Shown: piece by piece, positions 34,815 to 43,577 of the stretch
Layout: every line of letters begins with the position of its first letter
How positions within the stretch are numbered: the first letter of the stretch is position 1
Notes under the pieces: model-generated
Databases searched by the model: none
What the model saw: the letters and a program-made list of their open reading frames with translations, nothing else
What the model was told of the DNA's origin: nothing
DNA from: Pokkaliibacter plantistimulans
GTDB taxonomy: Bacteria > Pseudomonadota > Gammaproteobacteria > Pseudomonadales > Balneatricaceae
Reading direction: 5' to 3'
DNA length: 64,000 bases
Assembly: GCF_046844695.1 (NCBI RefSeq)
Contig: NZ_CP177354.1
Location: 682,001 to 746,000 of the forward strand
Position numbers and translations under genes: made by a program

Positions 34815-35633
34815 ATGGGCAATACCCTGAGTTTGCAGGATTATCTCGGCACTTCGCTGCCGGGCGTGGTAGCGGCGTATCTCGACCCCAGTGGCGGCGA
34901 TGCCATCACCGAACCCTGGATAGCCCTGTGCGGTGTGGAGCTGCACAGCGACAACAGCCTGACGCTGGTCTTCAGCGAAGCCCATGCGTTACAGGTGGAT
35001 CAGCGTCTGACGGTGCATCTGGATGATCGCACCGGGGTGGCAGAATACGATGCAGATCTGGGCGTGCACCGTACGTCCTACAAGGGGCTGGTGGAGCATG
35101 TCGGCAAGCGGCGGGTGATCGTCACCCCCATTGACTATGAGCTGTGGTACAGCGGCAGGATTGTCAGCAGCTACCGTGCCCTTGGCTATGAGCATCCGCA
35201 CGATGCCAGAGCGGAGCAGGTGTTACCCCTGACTCCTCTGACCTCTGTGCCCTTTCCCGATGTGCGTGAAACCGATAACAAGATCGGCGTGATGATCACC
35301 CGGGCGCTGTCACAGCCCCACACTACCGTGATGGCGTTCCTGTCCTGCGAAGATGATCATCTGTTCTGCGTGACCTACCCCCACAGTTTCAAGGCACAGT
35401 TGCTGCGCCGTGATCATCACTGTCAGTTCGTCATTGATCGTCGTCACCGGCTGCAGGATCTGGCTGCCATCAGTGCCGAGGCCCAGCTGTGCTCGTTGCT
35501 GGCCCATCAGGTGCCGCACGATCATCCGCTGTTTGCGCCGCTGCGCGATGCCTTTATTGCCAAGAGTCCGTGGGAGGAGAGCTTCTTTCGCCATCCACAG
35601 GTGGAGCTGTATCACCTGCTGGCAGTGACCTGA
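34815..35633 (+). CDS. Unrecognised protein downstream of siaD
   Basis: 272 residues, soluble, no signal. I do not recognise the family. Two parts are visible: an N-terminal beta-rich region (about 10-150) with HLDDRTGVAEYDADLG and YKGLVEH, loosely like PilZ/YcgR-N-type barrels, and a second region (about 155-260) with VMITRALSQPHTTVMAFLSCEDDHLFCVTYP. The ATG at 34815 has GGGGATG upstream; a TTG-initiated longer frame to 34776 is less likely. It follows siaD by 82 bases on the same strand and ends at a hairpin, so it may belong to the sia transcript. A c-di-GMP effector role is speculation. Confidence 0.6.
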   Translation: MGNTLSLQDYLGTSLPGVVAAYLDPSGGDAITEPWIALCGVELHSDNSLTLVFSEAHALQVDQRLTVHLDDRTGVAEYDADLGVHRTSYKGLVEHVGKRRVIVTPIDYELWYSGRIVSSYRALGYEHPHDARAEQVLPLTPLTSVPFPDVRETDNKIGVMITRALSQPHTTVMAFLSCEDDHLFCVTYPHSFKAQLLRRDHHCQFVIDRRHRLQDLAAISAEAQLCSLLAHQVPHDHPLFAPLRDAFIAKSPWEESFFRHPQVELYHLLAVT

Positions 35634-35664
35634 CATTACCGGGTAGTGTCCCGGCAATGTCAGG
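35629..35664. terminator. Hairpin between convergent genes at 35.6 kb
   Basis: CCTGACATT (35629-35637) pairs with AATGTCAGG (35656-35664), and CCGGG with CCCGG inside, leaving a 6-base loop. The stem includes the stop codon of the 34815 gene. No long T-tract follows on either side, so termination is likely but not certain. Confidence 0.6.
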
Positions 35665-35678
35665 TCGGCTCAGCACTG

Positions 35679-37448
35679 TCAGACGGGGAGTGCCTGCGGT
35701 TCAATGGCCTGCAGGCGGCCCTCGGCCAGTTGCCATTCCTGCTGGTGGAATGCACGCAGCGTAGTGCGGTGAGCAATGCTGACCAGGGTGGTGTCGGGCA
35801 GTTGCTGGCGCAGCACCTGATACAGCTGCTGCTCGCTGCCTATATCCAGTGCTGACGTCGCCTCATCAAGGAATAGCCACTGCGGTTTTTTCAGCAGGGC
35901 ACGGGCAATAGCCACCCGTTGCTGTTCGCCCGGTGACATGGACTGGGCCCAGTGACGGCTCTCATCCAGCATCCCGATAAACGGCTCCAGCTTGCACAGC
36001 TGCAGCACCTGTTGATAACGCTGATCATCAAAGTCTTCCGCGGCCTGTGGATAGGCCAGCGCCTGCCTCAGGGTATCGATGGGCAGATAGGGCAGTTGCG
36101 GCAGGAACATGACGTTCTCCGGGCGCTGAACCTGACCCGTCCACCACGGCCAGATGCCAGCCAGCATACGGAGCAGCACGCTTTTGCCGCTGCCTGAGGG
36201 GGCGTTGATCAGAGTGTGCTGGCCCGGTTCCAGGGTCAGGCTGGCAATGTTCAGCAGTACCTTCTCATTGGGCAGACGCAGTTGGGTATCTCGAATACTG
36301 ATGCCTCCTCCCTGCTGCAGCTGGGTACGATTCGAGTGCTGATGCAGGGCATCGATACTGTCCAGACGGTCATTGAAGGTGGTCAGTCGATCTACTACCG
36401 AGCGCCATCTTGCCAGTGCACTGTAAGAATCCACCAGCCAGCTGAGTGCGCCCTGAACCTGCCCAAAGGCACTGCTGATCTGCATTAACCCGCCGAGCTG
36501 GATGGCGCCGCCAAAATAGCGTGGTGCGGCGACCACCAGCGGGAAAATAATAGCGATCTGGCCATAGGCAGAGGTGAAGGCGGTCAGATTCTTCTGTACC
36601 CGCATGATGGACCAGAAGTTACTCCAGACCGCATGGAAGCGTTGCCTGAGGTTGCGCTGTTCCTGCTCTTCGCCCTGATACAGTGCGATACGTTCACTGT
36701 TCTCGCGGGCACGGACCATGGCGAAACGCATATTGGCTTCGTAGCGCTGCTGGTCAAAATTCAGCTTGATCAGTTTGCGGCCAACACGATGGGTCAGCCA
36801 GCTACCGGCGATGGCATACAGCAAGGCGACCCACACCATATAACCGGGAATGCTGACGGCGTGACCCGCCACGGTGAAGGACAGAGGGCCGGACAGGCCC
36901 CAGAGAATAAAGACAAAGCTGAACAGGCTGACAAGGTTACTCAGCAGACCCAGGCTGATGCTCAGGGTACTGGTGGTAAAGCTGTCGATATCCTCGGCGA
37001 TACGCTGGTCGGGGTTATCGGTATCATCGCGGCTGACTTCCAGCAGGTAATAGGCACGGCCCTTCAGCCAGCGCTCAAAATAGACATCGGTCAGCCAGCG
37101 TCGCCAGCGAATCTGCAACATGCTGGACAGGTAGTAGTTCGCCACCGCCACCACAATGTAGATGAGGGCAACCGGACAGAATCTGCTGATCTGCAGCCAG
37201 AAGCCCGGCGCATCCTTGTTTTGCAGAGTGTTGTAGAAATCGTTGTACCACTGGTTGAACCAGACCGAGAGGTAGACGCCCCCCAGCGACAGGGCAATGA
37301 TCACCAGCAGCAGGCCCCAGGCCTGCCACTTTTCTTCCGATTGCCAGTAAGGCTTGGTCAGGGCCCAGGTTTTTCCAAGAAAACTGCGATAGTGACCGGT
37401 ACGTAACGGGTCGTTGGCTGCTCCGGCAGCAGGGGAAGTGGCGGTCAT
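35679..37448 (-). CDS. ABC transporter, fused permease/ATPase, YddA/SbmA-like
   Basis: 589 residues. The N-terminal half is an SbmA/BacA-type ABC membrane domain (about 35-330) with WQAWGLLLVIIALSLGGVYLSVWFNQWYNDFYNTLQ. The C-terminal half is an ATPase: Walker A APSGSGKS, signature MSPGEQQRVAIARALL, Walker B WLFLDEATSALD and H-loop SIAHR. This matches the YddA family of exporters (substrate unknown; SbmA relatives take up peptides). AGGAT lies upstream of the ATG at 37448. An in-frame longer start is not supported. Confidence 0.9.
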   Translation of the reverse strand: MTATSPAAGAANDPLRTGHYRSFLGKTWALTKPYWQSEEKWQAWGLLLVIIALSLGGVYLSVWFNQWYNDFYNTLQNKDAPGFWLQISRFCPVALIYIVVAVANYYLSSMLQIRWRRWLTDVYFERWLKGRAYYLLEVSRDDTDNPDQRIAEDIDSFTTSTLSISLGLLSNLVSLFSFVFILWGLSGPLSFTVAGHAVSIPGYMVWVALLYAIAGSWLTHRVGRKLIKLNFDQQRYEANMRFAMVRARENSERIALYQGEEQEQRNLRQRFHAVWSNFWSIMRVQKNLTAFTSAYGQIAIIFPLVVAAPRYFGGAIQLGGLMQISSAFGQVQGALSWLVDSYSALARWRSVVDRLTTFNDRLDSIDALHQHSNRTQLQQGGGISIRDTQLRLPNEKVLLNIASLTLEPGQHTLINAPSGSGKSVLLRMLAGIWPWWTGQVQRPENVMFLPQLPYLPIDTLRQALAYPQAAEDFDDQRYQQVLQLCKLEPFIGMLDESRHWAQSMSPGEQQRVAIARALLKKPQWLFLDEATSALDIGSEQQLYQVLRQQLPDTTLVSIAHRTTLRAFHQQEWQLAEGRLQAIEPQALPV

Positions 37449-37672
37449 AGACATCCTGTGAGTAATGATGACGGCGGTCTGCCAGCGGCTGACACCTGGT
37501 GCGCTGGCTGGCAGAAGCAGCACAGCGAGCCACGGCCCGCCAGTGTGCTGATGTTCTCTGTTGGAGAGGCGACTGGCAACAGAGTTCCTGACGGCGCCGC
37601 TGCAAATTGCCTCGAAAAGTTTCAGTGCGGCAGGTCAGAGACAGAAATAAGCCGTCGATTGTGGCCTTAGAA

Positions 37673-37686
37673 CGCGCTAACGATCT
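37673..37686 (+). repeat. Short dispersed repeat, degenerate copy
   Basis: CGCGCTAACGATCT matches the 14-mers at 23983 and 39821 at most positions. It touches the 3' end of the nitrilase gene but in the opposite orientation to that gene. Confidence 0.25.
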
Positions 37687-38564
37687 TAGTTGCCCTGAGA
37701 CAGAAACTGTTCCGGCCAGTCACGGCGAGTCATGACCTGTCCTTCACTGCGTACCTTGCGCAGTGCCTCCAGATCCAGATCAACCAGCAGCCATTCACTG
37801 TTGGGTGGATTGAGCTGGCTGCTGAGCGCCAGCACACCGTCGGCAGGCAGGCCGTAATCGGGCGGCACAAACAATCCGGCACGGCCCCGGTTTTCGTCCA
37901 CCGCCGGTGACCAGTCGGCAAAGCCCACGGTCGGCGATTGCAGCACCGCGATCTGGTTTTCCAGTGCCCGGGCCTGACAGCCAATGCGCACCCGATGATA
38001 GCCTGCTTCGGTATCGGTGCAGCTGGGCGCCAGGATCAGATCGGCACCCTGTTCCGCCAGACCGCGCGCCAGCATGGGGAATTCATTGTCGTAACAGATC
38101 AGAATGCCAATGCGGCCAAGGCCGGTTTCAAATACCTGCAGACCACCGCTACCGGCGTCAATGTGCCATTGCTCCCGCTCGAAGCGGGTCATGATCAGCT
38201 TGTCCTGAGTGCCGACCAGACCTTCCGGGCCGAACAGCCAGCTGCGGTTGCGATAGCAGCCATCGGCATCGCGCACCGGTGCTGAACCGGGCACCAGATA
38301 CACACCATGCTGACGTGCCAGTGATTTGCACAGGCTCAGCCAGCGTGGAATCAGCGTCTGCATGGCGGCGATGGATGCATGCAGGTCACTGCGCACGGCG
38401 GCAGGCAACTGGCCGGTCAGTACCATGCCCGCGTACTCCGGTAACAGCAGCAGCTGTGCACCCTGATCGACCGCCTCTTCCACCAGCTGCTGCAGATGCT
38501 CGGCGTAGTCGTCCCACTGTTCATAAAGTTCAATGTCGTATTGGCAGGCGGCCAGACGGATCAT
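37686..38564 (-). CDS. Carbon-nitrogen hydrolase (nitrilase superfamily)
   Basis: 292 residues. The catalytic triad is visible as E43 (LLLPEYAGM), K122 (TQDKLIMTRFERE) and C157 (GILICYDNEFP). These enzymes hydrolyse amides or nitriles. It overlaps the upstream GNAT gene by 4 bases, and fused GNAT-nitrilase proteins are known, so the two probably act together. AAGGAG within the GNAT gene serves as its ribosome site. The natural substrate is unknown. Confidence 0.9.
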   Translation of the reverse strand: MIRLAACQYDIELYEQWDDYAEHLQQLVEEAVDQGAQLLLLPEYAGMVLTGQLPAAVRSDLHASIAAMQTLIPRWLSLCKSLARQHGVYLVPGSAPVRDADGCYRNRSWLFGPEGLVGTQDKLIMTRFEREQWHIDAGSGGLQVFETGLGRIGILICYDNEFPMLARGLAEQGADLILAPSCTDTEAGYHRVRIGCQARALENQIAVLQSPTVGFADWSPAVDENRGRAGLFVPPDYGLPADGVLALSSQLNPPNSEWLLVDLDLEALRKVRSEGQVMTRRDWPEQFLSQGN

Positions 38565-39232
38565 CGCTGTAACTCCTTGAGCCAGAAGGACATGGGTTTG
38601 GGGGATTCATGCGCCTCATCGATATCACGCCAGATGTATTCGGTGGTCAGGGTCGGATAGGCGCGGTAGCCACGATGCTGCCAGAAAGCATCCAGTGGCT
38701 GATAGTCTGGTGGGCGGCGCGGATGGTCAGCGGCGCGCTGCACGGCGCAGAACGCACACCAGCGGAAGCGACCGAGACGACGGGCATAGGCTTCGCGCTC
38801 TGCAAAGAAGCGTACGCCCAGCCCCTGACCGCGGAAAGCGGGCAGCAGTACCGATTCACCGAAATAGAAGATCTGCTCCGATGGCCAGCCCTGCTGGTCA
38901 AAGGGGCGGCGAAACTCGACGGTCTCATCACTCATGGGCAGCCCGGTAGCGACCCCCACTACCTGCGGCTGGCCCTGCTGATCGCGGTGTATGGCCAGGA
39001 CGAACAGGCTGTCAGCACTGTTGGCATAGGTGGCGATATAGTCGGCCTCGTAGGCCAGATCGCCATCGTAGAGGTAGGGAAAGGCGCGGAACACCTCGAT
39101 ACGCAGACGCGCCAGATCATTAATATAAGGCTGAATGGCGTGGCCGTTGAGGCTGATAATCTCCACGCCGACAGGGGCTGGCGGGAGGTGGGGGGAGCTG
39201 AAGGAAGCAGGTCCGGCAGCGTCCTGAGACAT
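38561..39232 (-). CDS. GNAT-family N-acetyltransferase (nitrilase partner)
   Basis: 223 residues. The first 25 are Pro/Ser-rich. LARLRIEVFRAFPYLYDGD and FYFGESVLLPAFRGQGLGVRFFAEREAYAR (acetyl-CoA motif A) identify the GNAT fold. The ATG at 39232 has GAGGA at a normal distance; a longer frame to 39277 lacks support. It is coupled by ATGA to the nitrilase gene. Confidence 0.87.
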   Translation of the reverse strand: MSQDAAGPASFSSPHLPPAPVGVEIISLNGHAIQPYINDLARLRIEVFRAFPYLYDGDLAYEADYIATYANSADSLFVLAIHRDQQGQPQVVGVATGLPMSDETVEFRRPFDQQGWPSEQIFYFGESVLLPAFRGQGLGVRFFAEREAYARRLGRFRWCAFCAVQRAADHPRRPPDYQPLDAFWQHRGYRAYPTLTTEYIWRDIDEAHESPKPMSFWLKELQR

Positions 39233-39415
39233 GGTTGGGTCCTCACTGGCCGGCTCCGAACTGACGTCAGAGATCAACGGCGCGTCGCTTACAGGGTGTC
39301 TTGATCAGGGGAAAACTAGCAGAATGTCTGCCAGAGTGCGATGCCCGGGGCGAACTGCAGTGCGATCAGAACGGCATCGGGCGCTATCCTTCCCTTCTTC
39401 AACAGGAGTTTCTCC

Positions 39416-39817
39416 ATGACCGCAGTGGAACTGATCCAGTCTTACTACGCCGCTTTCAATGCTGCCGATATGGAGGCCTTTCTGGCGCTGCTGGATGATG
39501 AGGTGGTGCACGACATCAATCAGGGCCAGCGACAGGTCGGCAAGGCGGCCTTTGCCGACTTCATGGTGCATATGAACCGCTGTTACCGCGAACAGCTGAC
39601 AGACATCGTGGTGATGGCCTCTGCTGATGGTCAGCGTGCTGCCGCTGAGTTTGTGGTGCATGGCGAGTATCTGGCCAGTGATGAAGGCCTGCCTGCCGCC
39701 AGTGGCCAGCGCTATGTGCTGCCTGCCGGAGCCTTCTTTGAGATTCGCGCTAATAAGGTGGCAAGAGTGACAAACTACTATAATCTCAACGACTGGACGG
39801 CTCAGGTCGGCGGCTGA
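39416..39817 (+). CDS. Ketosteroid-isomerase-related (NTF2-like) protein
   Basis: 133 residues, a single NTF2-like cone fold. LIQSYYAAFNAADMEAFLALLDDEVVHDINQG is the standard N-terminus of SnoaL/KSI-like proteins, and AGAFFEIRANKVARVTNYYNL the C-terminal sheet. AGGAG sits before the ATG at 39416. It is divergent from the GNAT/nitrilase pair across 183 bases, suggesting shared regulation. Confidence 0.85.
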   Translation: MTAVELIQSYYAAFNAADMEAFLALLDDEVVHDINQGQRQVGKAAFADFMVHMNRCYREQLTDIVVMASADGQRAAAEFVVHGEYLASDEGLPAASGQRYVLPAGAFFEIRANKVARVTNYYNLNDWTAQVGG

Positions 39818-39820
39818 GAG

Positions 39821-39834
39821 CGTGCACACGATCT
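39821..39834 (+). repeat. Short dispersed repeat, copy 2
   Basis: CGTGCACACGATCT lies 3 bases after the KSI-like stop. It differs from the copy at 23983 in one base. Both follow stop codons directly. Confidence 0.35.
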
Positions 39835-39993
39835 CACCAGCGAAGGCGAAAGTGCTGAGAATGTGCACATGTTCTGAAGCAACGGCGGTGATGGGGCCAC
39901 GAGTGAGCGAGCCTCAGGTATCCCGCAGCGTTTTTCTGCGCCAGGCAGCCGTCCCCTTGTTGCTTTTGCTACCCCAGGCTGAGGAGGCCATCC

Positions 39994-40911
39994 ATGCTCT
40001 ATCTTTACGTGGATTCAGACCGTGAAATCTGGCAGGAAAGTTTGCAGCTCAAACTTCCGCTCGACGTCGTGGCCTGGCCTCACAGTGTCGACGCAGAGCA
40101 GGTCGAATACGTCGCTGCCTGGAATCCGCCGGACGGCTTTTTTGCTCCCTTCACTCATCTGAAAGGCATCTTTGCGCTGGGAGCCGGGCTGGACCGTTTT
40201 CACAAACGCGATGATATCGCGCCCGGTACGCCGCTGATCCGCCTGACCGATGCCGGCATGGCGCAGCAGATGCTCGAATATGTCCTGCACGGCATTCTGC
40301 ATTTTCAGCGTGATTTTGATCGCTACCTGCAGCAGCAGGAGCAGAATATCTGGCAATCCTGGCCTTATCGCAGTGCCCGTGAGCTGAGAGTGTCGGTGCT
40401 GGGGCTGGGTGAGCTGGGTGGCCATGTGGCCCAGGTGCTGGCGCAGCTGGGCTATCAGGTGCAGGGCTGGAGCCGCACGCCCAAGCATCTGGAAGGTATC
40501 ACCACCTGCCATGGCATGGCGGCCTTGCCCAACCTGTTGCAGCACACTGATGTGCTGGTCAGCATCCTGCCTTCTACCCCGGAAACGCGCGGCCTGCTGA
40601 ATGCCGATACGCTGATTCTGCTACCCAGAGGCGCGGTGGTGATCAATGCCGGACGTGGCGATCTGATCGAGCTGCGGGCGCTGATTGATCAGCTTGATAG
40701 CGGCCATCTGCGCGGCGCTCAGCTGGACGTGTTCCCGCAGGAACCCCTGACCGCCGAAAACCCTATCTGGCAACACCCGAAACTGATCATTACTCCTCAT
40801 GTCGCGGCGGCCACGCTGGTCGAAGAAGCCACCAGTCAGATCGCCAGCAAGCTGGCCCAGTGGCAACAGGGTCAGGCGGTGGCGGGGCTGGTCACCAAGG
40901 CGGCAATGTAG
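39994..40911 (+). CDS. ghrA: Glyoxylate/hydroxypyruvate reductase A
   Basis: 305 residues (E. coli GhrA 312). D-2-hydroxyacid dehydrogenase family. The NAD(P) motif VLGLGELGGHVAQVL is near residues 133-147, with catalytic R (INAGRGDLIE), E (DVFPQEPL) and H (TPHVAA) in order. It reduces glyoxylate and hydroxypyruvate with NADPH. GAGGAGG lies upstream. It appears monocistronic. Confidence 0.93.
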   Translation: MLYLYVDSDREIWQESLQLKLPLDVVAWPHSVDAEQVEYVAAWNPPDGFFAPFTHLKGIFALGAGLDRFHKRDDIAPGTPLIRLTDAGMAQQMLEYVLHGILHFQRDFDRYLQQQEQNIWQSWPYRSARELRVSVLGLGELGGHVAQVLAQLGYQVQGWSRTPKHLEGITTCHGMAALPNLLQHTDVLVSILPSTPETRGLLNADTLILLPRGAVVINAGRGDLIELRALIDQLDSGHLRGAQLDVFPQEPLTAENPIWQHPKLIITPHVAAATLVEEATSQIASKLAQWQQGQAVAGLVTKAAM

Positions 40912-40975
40912 CGCCTGAAAACAGGTACTGGAGCCACCTGGCTGACAGGCAGGGTGGACAACGCTGCAGAAAAGA

Positions 40976-40984
40976 TGTGGATAA
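40976..40984 (-). promoter_or_regulatory. DnaA box consensus
   Basis: TGTGGATAA is the exact complement of the DnaA box TTATCCACA. It lies between the convergent ghrA and the secreted-protein gene. Chance occurrence is possible for a 9-mer. Confidence 0.3.
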
Positions 40985-41047
40985 GCTTGTGGGTAGCTGT
41001 GGACAGTCAGGTATAAACCATCCACAGCGGTTGTGACGCAGGTAGAT

Positions 41048-41599
41048 TTAACCCGCCTTGCAGACTTTCAGCAGGGTATTGATGGCATTGGTGGAACCCG
41101 CGGACAGATAGCCGTGGATGATCTCCTTGCCATCTTTCTTATAGCCGATGGCGAAATAGGGGTCGGCGCGCTTGAGATCGGCCAGCATCGGGCTGGTGGT
41201 GGGAATCACCGCGTGCAGGTTGCGATCTTTGTCAGAGAACTTGCGAAGTGGCAGGGTACCCTGTCGTTCTTCCTTGCCGAACTGCACCTTGAACAGCACA
41301 TTGGTCTCGGTCAGCATCTCCTTGCTTTCCACCAGCACCAGCAACTGGTCAGGCTTGCTGTGAATACACACCAGACTGAAGAAGGTAGAACCCTTGCCCG
41401 GGTCGTTGGCCTGCGGGGTGGTGGCAAAGTACTGCTTTTCCGAACCGGCGAACTGCCGCTCGCCCACCAGCCAGGCTTTACTGCGGGTAATTTCCTTGTA
41501 GGTGGGTTTGGGATCGGCTGTCGTTTCTGCCCAGCTGCCGGAGATGCACAGTGCCATGATCATCCCTAATCCCAGTTTGCCCCAAAGTGGCTTCTTCAT
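41048..41599 (-). CDS. Exported protein of unknown function
   Basis: 183 residues. A signal peptide is clear: MKKPLWGKLGLGMIMALC followed by an AxA-like cleavage near GSWA at about residue 24. The mature part is charged and beta-rich, with FFSLVCIHSKPDQLLVLV and a C-terminal helix ending LLKVCKAG; two cysteines may form a disulfide. GGAGGG precedes the ATG at 41599; an in-frame extension to 41800 overlaps the next gene. No family is recognised. Confidence 0.75.
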   Translation of the reverse strand: MKKPLWGKLGLGMIMALCISGSWAETTADPKPTYKEITRSKAWLVGERQFAGSEKQYFATTPQANDPGKGSTFFSLVCIHSKPDQLLVLVESKEMLTETNVLFKVQFGKEERQGTLPLRKFSDKDRNLHAVIPTTSPMLADLKRADPYFAIGYKKDGKEIIHGYLSAGSTNAINTLLKVCKAG

Positions 41600-41632
41600 A
41601 CGTCCCTCCATCAGATAAACAGGGTTGCCGGC

Positions 41633-41641
41633 TGTGGATAA
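41633..41641 (-). promoter_or_regulatory. DnaA box consensus
   Basis: TGTGGATAA again, 34 bases upstream of the exported-protein start, with a one-mismatch copy (TGTGCATAA) about 20 bases further. It could modulate the gene through DnaA or be incidental. Confidence 0.3.
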
Positions 41642-41688
41642 CCCTGTGAATGGTTGTGCATAACCGTTTAAATAGATGTGATCAGCTG

Positions 41689-42609
41689 TTAAAGCATGGT
41701 GATCTTGCCGGTCGGTGGTTGCCAGGCTTCCACTGCGGCGGTGAGGCCCAGTGAGTCGATCAGGGCTCGCGCCGGTGAGCTGAGGAAACGCTCCGGCCAC
41801 CAGACCAGCGACAATGATCTGCTAAGATCCAGCTCTGGCCAGGCCAGATCCACCAGACGGCCGTTCTGCAGATCTTCCTGTACCGCCAGTTCCGACAGGC
41901 AACCCACACCGAGTCCGGCCAGTACCGCTTGTTTTATGGCCTCGTGGTGAGCCAATTCCAACCGCACATGCAGGCGGTTGCGGTCGTTACCCAGTACCTG
42001 CTCCAGCACTGCGCGGGTACCGGAGCCGGATTCACGCAGAATCCACGGCGCCTGCAGCAGGCGTTCCGGCTTGCCGGCGAATTCGGCCCACGGGCTGTCG
42101 CTGGCTGCCACCAGAAACAGCCGGTCCTGCCGCCAGGGCACATAGGCCAGTCGTGGCTCACGGCACAAACCCTCGATCAGGCCGATGTCGGCATCCAGAT
42201 TCAGCAGCGAACCGAGTACATCAGAGCTGTTACGCAGACGCAGCTTCAGGTCAACCTTGGGATAGAGCGCAAGGAAGTCCAGTGCCATGCGTGGCAGCAG
42301 ATAACTACCGATGGTCATACTGGCGGAGATGGTGAACGGCCCTGCCACTTCCCGCTTGCCACCCTGCTCGAAGTTTTCCACCTGACCGAGAATGGTCTCC
42401 GCCAGTGACAGCTGGGTTTCACCCAGTGGACTCAGACGCAGACGACGTCCCTGACGATCAAACAAGGGTGCTCCCAGATGGCCTTCCAGCTCGGCCAGCG
42501 CCATGCTGGCGGCGGACTGGGTCAGACCGATCTGGTCGGCGGCGGCACTGACACTGCCTTTGCGGGCAATGGCGGCGAATACCTGAAGTTGGCGCAGGGT
42601 AATGCGCAT
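41689..42609 (-). CDS. LysR-family regulator, YeiE-like
   Basis: 306 residues. MRITLRQLQVFAAIARKGSVSAAADQIGLTQ and ASMALAELEGHLGAPLFDRQG match the YeiE subgroup of LysR proteins. A GGGGGG site lies upstream of the ATG at 42609. The effector domain spans about 90-295. The target is not evident; the neighbour at 41048 lies downstream on the same strand. Confidence 0.88.
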   Translation of the reverse strand: MRITLRQLQVFAAIARKGSVSAAADQIGLTQSAASMALAELEGHLGAPLFDRQGRRLRLSPLGETQLSLAETILGQVENFEQGGKREVAGPFTISASMTIGSYLLPRMALDFLALYPKVDLKLRLRNSSDVLGSLLNLDADIGLIEGLCREPRLAYVPWRQDRLFLVAASDSPWAEFAGKPERLLQAPWILRESGSGTRAVLEQVLGNDRNRLHVRLELAHHEAIKQAVLAGLGVGCLSELAVQEDLQNGRLVDLAWPELDLSRSLSLVWWPERFLSSPARALIDSLGLTAAVEAWQPPTGKITML

Positions 42610-42828
42610 ATCGCTGTCCCCCCGAACAAGCACGACAACAAGAATGCGCTACGCTTCGACGCAGTGCCTTCTTGAATAAGAAGAGTTGATAAGTGTTATT
42701 GGCTTTATAAAGTTTTACTTATTATCAATGGGCACCGGCAGGGTGCAAGGGGGAGCGCCGGGATTTGCTTATTTTTTAACCGAATGGCGGGTAATAACGC
42801 ACTGCGTTGCAGAGCGTAACGCCACCGC

Positions 42829-43455
42829 TCAGGGCAGCAACAGCGGTCGCAGCAGTGACCAGCACAGGCTCAGCATCAGCGCACCGATCAGCCCGTCCAG
42901 CACTTTCCAGGTCCAGGCACGGGCAAACCAGGGTGCCAGCCAGCGGCCAAGCAGGCTCAGAGCACAGAACCACAGGCAGGACAGGGTCATGGCGCCGAGA
43001 GCAAAGCCGCCGCGGCTGTGTGCCTGCAGCTGGCTGGCCAGCCCACCGAGCAGCACCAGCGTATCCAGCCAGGCGTGTGGATTCAGCCAGGTGACGATAA
43101 AGGTGGTGCCCAGAGCTGCCCAGCGACTCTGGCTGAGCTGGCCGTTGCTGTCGATATGCAGTTCTTCCTGTTGCAGCAGGGCGCGCCGCCAGCTTTGCAG
43201 GCCGTAGATCAGCAGAAAGGCGGCGCCCAGCCAGGCCGCCGCCTGAGACAGTACGGGGGAACGTGCCAGTGTCTGGCCGACGCCGAACACGCCCATGGCG
43301 ATCAGCAGCCAGTCGCTGACAATGCAGAACAGGGTCGTCTGCACGACATGCTGACCGCGAATACTCTGCCCCAGCACCCAGGCATTCTGAGCACCGATAG
43401 CCACAATCAGCACGGCACTGACGGTTATTCCCTGCCAGTAAGCGATGATATCCAT
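42829..43455 (-). CDS. argO: LysE/ArgO-family amino acid exporter
   Basis: 208 residues with about six membrane helices. VAIGAQNAWVLGQSIRGQHV near the N-terminus and TWLNPHAWLDTLVLLGG in the middle are the LysE/ArgO signatures for export of arginine and lysine. GGGGAG precedes the ATG at 43455. It is divergent from an ArgP-like LysR gene, the arrangement seen for ArgP-controlled exporters. Confidence 0.9.
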   Translation of the reverse strand: MDIIAYWQGITVSAVLIVAIGAQNAWVLGQSIRGQHVVQTTLFCIVSDWLLIAMGVFGVGQTLARSPVLSQAAAWLGAAFLLIYGLQSWRRALLQQEELHIDSNGQLSQSRWAALGTTFIVTWLNPHAWLDTLVLLGGLASQLQAHSRGGFALGAMTLSCLWFCALSLLGRWLAPWFARAWTWKVLDGLIGALMLSLCWSLLRPLLLP

Positions 43456-43577
43456 GGGTTGAACTCCCCGTAACAGACCCGCCAGCCCCTGCTGGCAGCT
43501 TGAGGATGGCAAGGGTAAGGGCTAGACTCTCAATCAGTTAAGCTAATATTTCTATGTATTTATAAGAGAATTTAATA

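Noticed and set aside
39822..40025. 67-codon frame between the KSI-like gene and ghrA
   Set aside because: Overlaps the dispersed repeat and the ghrA start; no ribosome site or protein-like pattern.
40976..41641. Replication origin suggested by DnaA boxes
   Set aside because: Only isolated boxes, no AT-rich unwinding region and no dnaA/dnaN/gidA-type genes nearby.
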